NCBI GenBank assembly: GCA_966250375.1
Contig: CBINHE010000060.1
Location: 1-25,442, forward strand
Direction: 5' to 3'
From: CAMLDH01 sp966250375
Lineage (GTDB): Bacteria > Pseudomonadota > Gammaproteobacteria > Burkholderiales > Burkholderiaceae_D
DNA: 25,442 nt
Shown here piece after piece: positions 21,396-25,442 of this stretch; positions within the stretch are counted from its first letter, which is position 1; the number at the start of each line of letters is the position of its first letter. The notes under the pieces were generated by a model. That model had not been told where the DNA came from. It made no database searches and was given only the letters and a program-made list of their open reading frames with translations. Both the position numbers and the translations under genes were made by a program.

Positions 21396-23252
21396 ATGTC
21401 GGAATCTGTTGCTTCTGATCCACGTGCGACCGTCCTCGACACGGTCGCAAAGCTCCCGCATTTGCCTGGGGTGTACCGCTATTTCGATGCAGGCGAAAAT
21501 GTGCTTTATGTTGGCAAGGCGCGTGATCTTAAAAAGCGAGTGTCCAGCTATTTTCAAAAGACGCTGACGAGCCCGCGTATCGCGATGATGGTCGAACGCA
21601 TTGCACGCCTCGAAACCACAGTGACGCGTAGCGAAGCCGAAGCGCTGCTGCTTGAAAACAATTTGATCAAGACGCTGCAGCCGCGTTACAACATCCTGTT
21701 CCGTGATGATAAATCCTATCCGTACCTGAAGATCACCGGGCAGGATTTTCCACGCATGACGTATTATCGCGGCGCGGTCGATAAGAAGAATCAGTATTTC
21801 GGACCTTTCCCGAGTGCGTGGGCGGTCAAGGAATCGATGCAGATTCTGCAGAAAATATTCCTGCTGCGCACCTGTGAGGACTCAGTGTTTGCCAATCGCA
21901 CGCGGCCTTGCCTGCTGCATCAGATCAACCGCTGTAGCGCACCGTGCGTCAATGCAATCAGTCCGGAAGACTACGCAACCGATGTCGACAATGCCGCCAA
22001 GTTTTTGCGTGGGCGGCAAACGGAAGTGATGCAGGCATTGGAAGCAAAGATGCATGCGTATGCGGCGGAGCTGAAATTCGAGCAGGCGGCGGTTATGCGC
22101 AATCAGATTTCGGCATTGTCACGCATATTGCATCAGCAAACCATGGAGACCGTGAGTGATGCCGATATCGATATTATTGCGGTGATCGTGCAGGGCGGTC
22201 GCGCGTGCGTCAATCTCGCGATGGTTAGAGGCGGACGTCACTTGGGTGATCGCGCTTACTTTCCCGTGCACGTGGATGGCGTTCTGGTGACCGCAGACGA
22301 TGCGATCGCGGTCGAAGTATTGAAGGCGTTTTTAGCGCAGCATTACATCGATAAATTCATCCCGGGAACACTGATTTTGAACGTCGAGTTCAACGAGCCG
22401 GCGTTGATGATGGCCTTGATGGAGCAATGCGGGCATCGCATCAATCTGGTGTTTCAGCCACAGGGGCAACGTCGCCAGTGGCTTGGAATGGCGCACAAGG
22501 GCGCAGAAATCGCCTTGGCACGTTTGCTGTCCGAGCAGGGTTCTCAACAATCCCGTACACGGGCATTGGTCGAGGCGCTTGGCATCGACGTTGCGGATAT
22601 TGATGCATTGCGCGTCGAATGCTTCGACATCAGTCATACGCAAGGCGAAGCAACACAGGCATCTTGCGTCGTGTTTCATCATCATGCGATGCAGAATGGC
22701 GAATATCGGCGCTACAACATCAGTGGTATAACCCCTGGCGACGACTATGCAGCAATGCGTCAGGTCTTGATGCGGCGCTATGAAAAAGTGGCGAATGGCG
22801 AAGGCATCATGCCGGATATCGCGCTGATCGATGGTGGCAAAGGCCAGGTCGAGATGGCACGGCAAGTGTTTATTGAGCTTGGCCTCGACATTAGCCTGAT
22901 TGTCGGTGTCGCGAAAGGCGAGGGCCGCAAAGTTGGGCTCGAAACGCTGATTTTTGCAGATGGCCGCGTGCCCCAGGAATTGGGCAAGGAATCGGCCGCA
23001 TTAATGTTGATTGCGCAAATCCGCGACGAGGCACATCGCTTCGCGATCACGGGCATGCGTGCAAAGCGTGCCAAGGCGCGTCAGACGTCACGACTGGAAG
23101 AGATTGAGGGCATAGGCGCCAAACGGCGCCAAAAGCTGCTGGCGCGTTTTGGTGGCTTGCGCGGCGTGGTCGATGCGAGCGTGGATGAATTGGCTTCCGT
23201 CGAAGGCATTTCACGCCAATTGGCAGAAGACATTTACAGACAATTGCATTAA
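21396..23252 (+). CDS. uvrC: Excinuclease ABC subunit C
   Basis: The 618-residue UvrC makes both incisions in nucleotide excision repair after UvrAB loading. The GIY-YIG domain is at about 22-100 (LPGVYRYFDAGENVLYVGKA). A four-Cys set (C160, C172, C180, C184) matches the iron-sulfur cluster Cys of UvrC. The UVR motif is near 227-250 (FEQAAVMRNQISAL). The RNase H-like second nuclease has ECFDISHTQGEATQASCVVF and ALIDGGKGQVEMA, and two helix-hairpin-helix motifs end the protein (EEIEGIGAKRRQKLLARFGG, SVEGISRQLAEDIYRQL). The frame is open back to 21291 inside nagZ. I chose the ATG at 21396 because it falls after the nagZ stop and gives the family length. Confidence 0.96.
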   Translation: MSESVASDPRATVLDTVAKLPHLPGVYRYFDAGENVLYVGKARDLKKRVSSYFQKTLTSPRIAMMVERIARLETTVTRSEAEALLLENNLIKTLQPRYNILFRDDKSYPYLKITGQDFPRMTYYRGAVDKKNQYFGPFPSAWAVKESMQILQKIFLLRTCEDSVFANRTRPCLLHQINRCSAPCVNAISPEDYATDVDNAAKFLRGRQTEVMQALEAKMHAYAAELKFEQAAVMRNQISALSRILHQQTMETVSDADIDIIAVIVQGGRACVNLAMVRGGRHLGDRAYFPVHVDGVLVTADDAIAVEVLKAFLAQHYIDKFIPGTLILNVEFNEPALMMALMEQCGHRINLVFQPQGQRRQWLGMAHKGAEIALARLLSEQGSQQSRTRALVEALGIDVADIDALRVECFDISHTQGEATQASCVVFHHHAMQNGEYRRYNISGITPGDDYAAMRQVLMRRYEKVANGEGIMPDIALIDGGKGQVEMARQVFIELGLDISLIVGVAKGEGRKVGLETLIFADGRVPQELGKESAALMLIAQIRDEAHRFAITGMRAKRAKARQTSRLEEIEGIGAKRRQKLLARFGGLRGVVDASVDELASVEGISRQLAEDIYRQLH

Positions 23253-23317
23253 ATTACCTAAATAATTGCACTTCGCTCAATCTGGGCGCGATTCCAATAA
23301 TTAAAAAAAACGAATTT

Positions 23318-23890
23318 ATGCCACTTAATATTCCCATTTTGCTCACATGGCTACGCGTCGCGCTGATTCCACTGGTAGTCGGTATCTTTTATTTGCCGGA
23401 TACGTGGCTGACGCCATTTGAGAAAGGGGGCGCTTCGACGGCTGTATTTATCGTTGCTGCCGCAACGGATTGGTTTGACGGTTTTCTTGCGCGACGCTGG
23501 AATGAGACTTCTGCATTCGGCGCTTTTCTTGATCCAGTCGCCGACAAGTTGATGGTGGTCGGAGCGCTGCTGGTATTGATTCAACTCGATCGCGTTAACG
23601 CGGCGGTGGCCTTCGTGATCATCGGCCGCGAGATAACTATTTCAGCGTTACGCGAATGGATGGCGCAAATCGGCGCATCCAAATCGGTTGCCGTAAGTTC
23701 GCTCGGAAAGATCAAGACCATGGCGCAAATGATCGCCATTCCGATGTTGCTGTTCTACGATACCTTGTTCGGTATCATCAATACGCGTATCTGGGGCGGA
23801 TGGTTGCTGGGTGTGGCTGCGGTACTGACGGTGTGGTCTATGTTCTACTACTTGCGCAAAGCATGGCCACTGATTAAAGAGAGAACTTAG
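23318..23890 (+). CDS. pgsA: CDP-diacylglycerol-glycerol-3-phosphate 3-phosphatidyltransferase
   Basis: The 190-residue multi-pass inner membrane enzyme makes phosphatidylglycerol phosphate, the committed step to phosphatidylglycerol and cardiolipin. The CDP-alcohol phosphotransferase motif D-x2-D-G-x2-A-R-x8-G-x3-D-x3-D is complete (D51, D54, G55, A58, R59, G68, D72, D76). About five hydrophobic segments are visible. It follows uvrC as in E. coli, after a 65-base A/T-rich gap with no firm promoter. Its TAG stop is intact; the duplicated target of the insertion sequence starts on the next base. In many relatives tRNA genes follow pgsA, but none is seen within this window. Confidence 0.96.
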   Translation: MPLNIPILLTWLRVALIPLVVGIFYLPDTWLTPFEKGGASTAVFIVAAATDWFDGFLARRWNETSAFGAFLDPVADKLMVVGALLVLIQLDRVNAAVAFVIIGREITISALREWMAQIGASKSVAVSSLGKIKTMAQMIAIPMLLFYDTLFGIINTRIWGGWLLGVAAVLTVWSMFYYLRKAWPLIKERT

Positions 23891-23899
23891 CGCCTCATT
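23891..23899 (+). repeat. Left copy of imperfect 9-bp target duplication
   Basis: CGCCTCATT lies directly before the left terminal repeat and directly after the pgsA stop. It matches CGCCTCACA on the other side of the element at the first 7 of 9 positions. A 9-bp duplication would suit this IS family; the two mismatches suggest later mutation or, less likely, a 7-bp duplication. Confidence 0.6.
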
Positions 23900-23924
23900 G
23901 GGTGTAATCGAAAGTGTGGGATTT
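23900..23924 (+). repeat. Left terminal inverted repeat of the IS
   Basis: The 25 bases starting GGGTGTAATCGAAAGTG are the reverse complement of 25357-25381 except at position 18 (T here, C in the right copy). Similarity continues weakly beyond, with ATAC matching at positions 29-32. Confidence 0.88.
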
Positions 23925-24028
23925 CCGATACGGCAATATTTACTTGAAAGACTGTGAAAGGCCGTGTAATGCAATGAATAGAGAGAAAAGATGTCAAAAG
24001 CGGCAAGGGGCACAACGGCGACGCGGAG

Positions 24029-24367
24029 ATGATGATGGACATGGAAAGAGCGATTGCAAGTAGCCAACAGACGGATGAAGCCTTATGTGAGGCACTCAAG
24101 CGCCATCCGATCCTGAAAGCGCGGGTGATGAATTTACTGGCGCTGGTCGACAGTGCAGGCGTAGAGCGCGCCGATGATGCAGAAAGGCGAGCGATACAAG
24201 AGTTGCGTGGCATGGGACAGGAAGTGCTCAAAGACTGGGCAGAAAATCAGGCCTGGCGTACAGCGTCAGAATCGACTACAGCGACCGTAGTCAAAGACAG
24301 GAAAAAAAGTTCAGTGGCACAGCACCTTCGGCGCAATCGAAGTAGAAGAGCAATGCTTCCGGGATAG
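24029..24367 (+). CDS. ISKra4-like transposase, N-terminal part (orfA)
   Basis: The 112-codon frame encodes the helical N-terminal domain, including DDAERRAIQELRGMGQEVLK followed by DWAENQA (about 49-75), which is typical of ISKra4 transposases. Three ATGs in tandem (24029, 24032, 24035) follow GGAG at 24025-24028; the third or the ATG at 24041 has better spacing. From about codon 93 the transposase sequence continues in another frame. The last 20 or so codons here (SSVAQHLRRNRSRRAMLPG) are therefore probably not part of the functional protein unless the short product has its own role. Confidence 0.75.
   Translation: MMMDMERAIASSQQTDEALCEALKRHPILKARVMNLLALVDSAGVERADDAERRAIQELRGMGQEVLKDWAENQAWRTASESTTATVVKDRKKSSVAQHLRRNRSRRAMLPG
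24302..24308 (+). other. A7 run at the transposase frame junction
   Basis: Seven A residues stand exactly where the transposase reading moves from the orfA frame to the orfB frame. The orfB frame opens only after a TAG at 24288-24290, so the switch must occur between there and the orfA stop at 24367. Removing one A, or a +1 (or -2) shift here, fuses the frames as K-K-V-Q-W-H-S-T-F-G. Confidence 0.6.
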
Positions 24368-25355
24368 GCGCGAAGGAACGGTCGTTCGTCCTTTTCTGAC
24401 GACAGCCCAGGTGAGTCCACGAGATTATTCAACGCCGTTACAAGAGGCGCTGACGGACTTTGGTGCGGATGAACCGTTTATGAAAGTGGCGGAAAAGATG
24501 CGTCGCCACTATGGGATTGATATTTCGGTGAGCTCTGCCAGAACGATCACGTTACATCATGCAGAGAAAATCGAGGCGCTGAGCGTACCGTCGCCGGCAG
24601 TGCGAGAAACGTTCGCCGACACGCTCATCGTAGAGACTGACGGCAGTCTCGCCCCCTGCGTCAGGATGGACGGGGCAGCCGATGATCGACGCAAGACGCG
24701 CAAGTCTGAATGGAGAGAAGTCAAACTCTGTCTTGCACGGCAGCCGGAAAAGGTGAGCCCTGTGTTTGCCATCACCGCAGGTGGGCCCGATGCAGCGGGC
24801 CAGTTGCTGGAAGAGGCAGCACGAAGAAGGGTGGGGCTCAATCAGACGACCTGGGTGCATGGAATCGGCGATGGCGCGCCCTGGATTGTCAATCAAATGG
24901 ACCTGCGTTTTGGCGCACAAGGGAGGTACCTCGTCGATTTCTACCATGTGTGCGAAATATTTGGCCGCGGCTGCCACCGTTTGTGCACAAGATTCCAGGA
25001 CATGCTTCATCAACAGCAAGAACGCTTGAAAACCAATGAGGTGCAGGCAGTACTGAAAACGCTTCGCCCGCATGTTGAACCCATTGAGCAAGAAGGCAAA
25101 CACCCTCAGCCGGTTCGACAAGCGCACCAATACCTATCGAATAGGCTGCCGCACCTAGACTACAAGGGGGCGTTGGAACGTGGGCTGCCAATCGGCTCGG
25201 GTGAAATTGAGAGCGGACACCGGCAAGTAGTGCAAAAACGGATTAAGCGCCCAGGCGCCTGGTGGTTATTCGACAATGCGGGTGCCATGGCCAATATGAT
25301 CGCCGCTCGCCTCAACGGCGTTTGGGATTCTTATTGGAAAATAGTCGCTGTATGA
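24309..25355 (+). CDS. ISKra4-like transposase, catalytic part (orfB)
   Basis: The frame continues the transposase from the A7 run: VQWHSTFGAIEVEEQCFRDR, then GTVVRPFLTTAQVSPRDY. It has no ATG; GTG at 24411 is the first usual start and would give 314 residues, cutting off conserved sequence. Catalytic acidic residues appear in LIVETDGS, HGIGDGAPWI and LPIGSGEIESGH, a DDE-type set. DFYHVCEIF and RIKRPGAWWLFDNAGAMANM are also family-like. Fused with orfA at the A7 run, the protein would be about 440 residues, a sensible full length. The stop lies 1 base before the right terminal repeat. Confidence 0.82.
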   Translation, partial: VQWHSTFGAIEVEEQCFRDRREGTVVRPFLTTAQVSPRDYSTPLQEALTDFGADEPFMKVAEKMRRHYGIDISVSSARTITLHHAEKIEALSVPSPAVRETFADTLIVETDGSLAPCVRMDGAADDRRKTRKSEWREVKLCLARQPEKVSPVFAITAGGPDAAGQLLEEAARRRVGLNQTTWVHGIGDGAPWIVNQMDLRFGAQGRYLVDFYHVCEIFGRGCHRLCTRFQDMLHQQQERLKTNEVQAVLKTLRPHVEPIEQEGKHPQPVRQAHQYLSNRLPHLDYKGALERGLPIGSGEIESGHRQVVQKRIKRPGAWWLFDNAGAMANMIAARLNGVWDSYWKIVAV

Positions 25356-25356
25356 A

Positions 25357-25381
25357 AAATCCCGCACTTTCGATTACACCC
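25357..25381 (-). repeat. Right terminal inverted repeat of the IS
   Basis: This is the reverse complement of the left end with one mismatch in 25. It ends CGATTACACCC, immediately followed by the right copy of the target duplication. Confidence 0.88.
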
Positions 25382-25390
25382 CGCCTCACA
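25382..25390 (+). repeat. Right copy of imperfect 9-bp target duplication
   Basis: CGCCTCACA follows the right terminal repeat and matches CGCCTCATT at 23891-23899 in the first 7 positions. Confidence 0.6.
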
Positions 25391-25420
25391 GGGCAATCGC
25401 GCTATGAATTCTCTGCCGAT

Positions 25421-25442
25421 GTTGTTCTGAAGAGCAACGTTT
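25421..25442 (+). terminator. Stem-loop at window edge, possible original pgsA terminator
   Basis: GTTGTTC (25421-25427), a TGAA tetraloop and GAGCAAC (25432-25438) form a 7-bp stem with one G-U pair, followed by GTTT at the window end. If more T follow, this is an intrinsic terminator that stood about 40 bases after pgsA before the IS inserted. It cannot be judged fully because the window ends. No gene is seen in 25391-25420. Confidence 0.35.

Larger units (their letters stand above)
23900..25381 (+). mobile_element. Complete ISKra4-like insertion sequence, about 1.48 kb
   Basis: The element is bounded by 25-bp terminal inverted repeats that agree at 24 positions and begin GGGTGTAATCGAAAGTG. 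It is flanked by an imperfect 9-bp duplication and carries one transposase coding unit split in two frames. The ends starting with GGG, the length and the transposase motifs (VETDG, GDGAPWI, LPIGSGEIES) point to the ISKra4 family. It is inserted immediately after pgsA in the same orientation, without a terminator between them, so pgsA transcription may run into the transposase. No passenger genes are present. Confidence 0.85.

Noticed and set aside
23991..24032. Short frame (13 codons) before the transposase
   Set aside because: Too short, no conserved content, ends inside the transposase start; likely chance.
24302..24308. Classical -1 programmed frameshift heptamer
   Set aside because: The direction is wrong: joining the two transposase frames needs +1 or -2, not -1.
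25382..25442. tRNA genes expected after pgsA
   Set aside because: No tRNA arms or TTCGA-type T-loop are visible; the window ends 60 bases after the IS.
1..25442. CRISPR arrays, tandem repeats, prophage or defence islands
   Set aside because: No regularly spaced repeats or phage/defence genes were seen; apart from the IS, the content is conserved housekeeping genes.

Overview
The window reads as chromosomal core sequence from a betaproteobacterium of the Burkholderiales, most like the Oxalobacteraceae (Herminiimonas, Janthinobacterium or Collimonas type). This is inferred from gene order (yceF, yceD-rpmF-plsX-fabHDG-acpP-fabF, rpoE-rseA-rseB-mucD, lepA-lepB-DUF4845-rnc-era-recO-pdxJ-acpS-nagZ-uvrC-pgsA), from the protein sequences, and from a moderate GC content judged by eye. 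No RNA genes or CRISPR arrays were seen. Coding density is very high: the longest gap without a gene is about 206 bases (12980-13185).

Layout. Positions 1-172 hold the possible tail of an unknown plus-strand gene and a C11/G6 tract. Two minus-strand genes follow: a diverged RsmI-family methyltransferase (173-925) and YceF/Maf nucleotide pyrophosphatase (1019-1633). A divergent promoter region then leads into yceD, rpmF and a clear terminator. Next come plsX, fabH, fabD, fabG, acpP and fabF (2701-8194), the type II fatty acid synthesis and phospholipid precursor cluster. A small two-helix membrane protein resembling YgfX follows. The envelope-stress module rpoE-rseA-rseB-mucD (8857-12635) has a recognisable sigma-E type promoter in front of it and a strong terminator behind it. 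A glutaredoxin-like gene sits just after that terminator. The next gap contains a promoter, then a terminator-like hairpin, then lepA, which opens an eleven-gene same-strand series ending with pgsA at 23890. Six gene pairs in the window overlap by 4 bases (ATGA or GTGA), which suggests translational coupling.

Directly after pgsA lies a complete insertion sequence of about 1.48 kb (23900-25381). It has 25-bp terminal inverted repeats and an imperfect 9-bp flanking duplication. Its transposase is of the ISKra4 type and is split over two reading frames next to an A7 run. A stem-loop at the right edge of the window may be the original pgsA terminator, displaced by the insertion.

How the genes work together: the fab cluster makes ACP-linked acyl chains. 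PlsX feeds them to phospholipid synthesis, PgsA makes phosphatidylglycerol phosphate, and AcpS activates the ACP. RpoE and its regulators watch the envelope that these lipids build. LepB, DUF4845, RNase III, Era and RecO are the usual housekeeping neighbours. I found no convincing undescribed multi-gene system. The best items for a second look are the lepA leader (promoter, hairpin with T6, then a second -10), the frame-split transposase, the unusual tails of RNase III and RecO, and a substitution in the NagZ signature motif.
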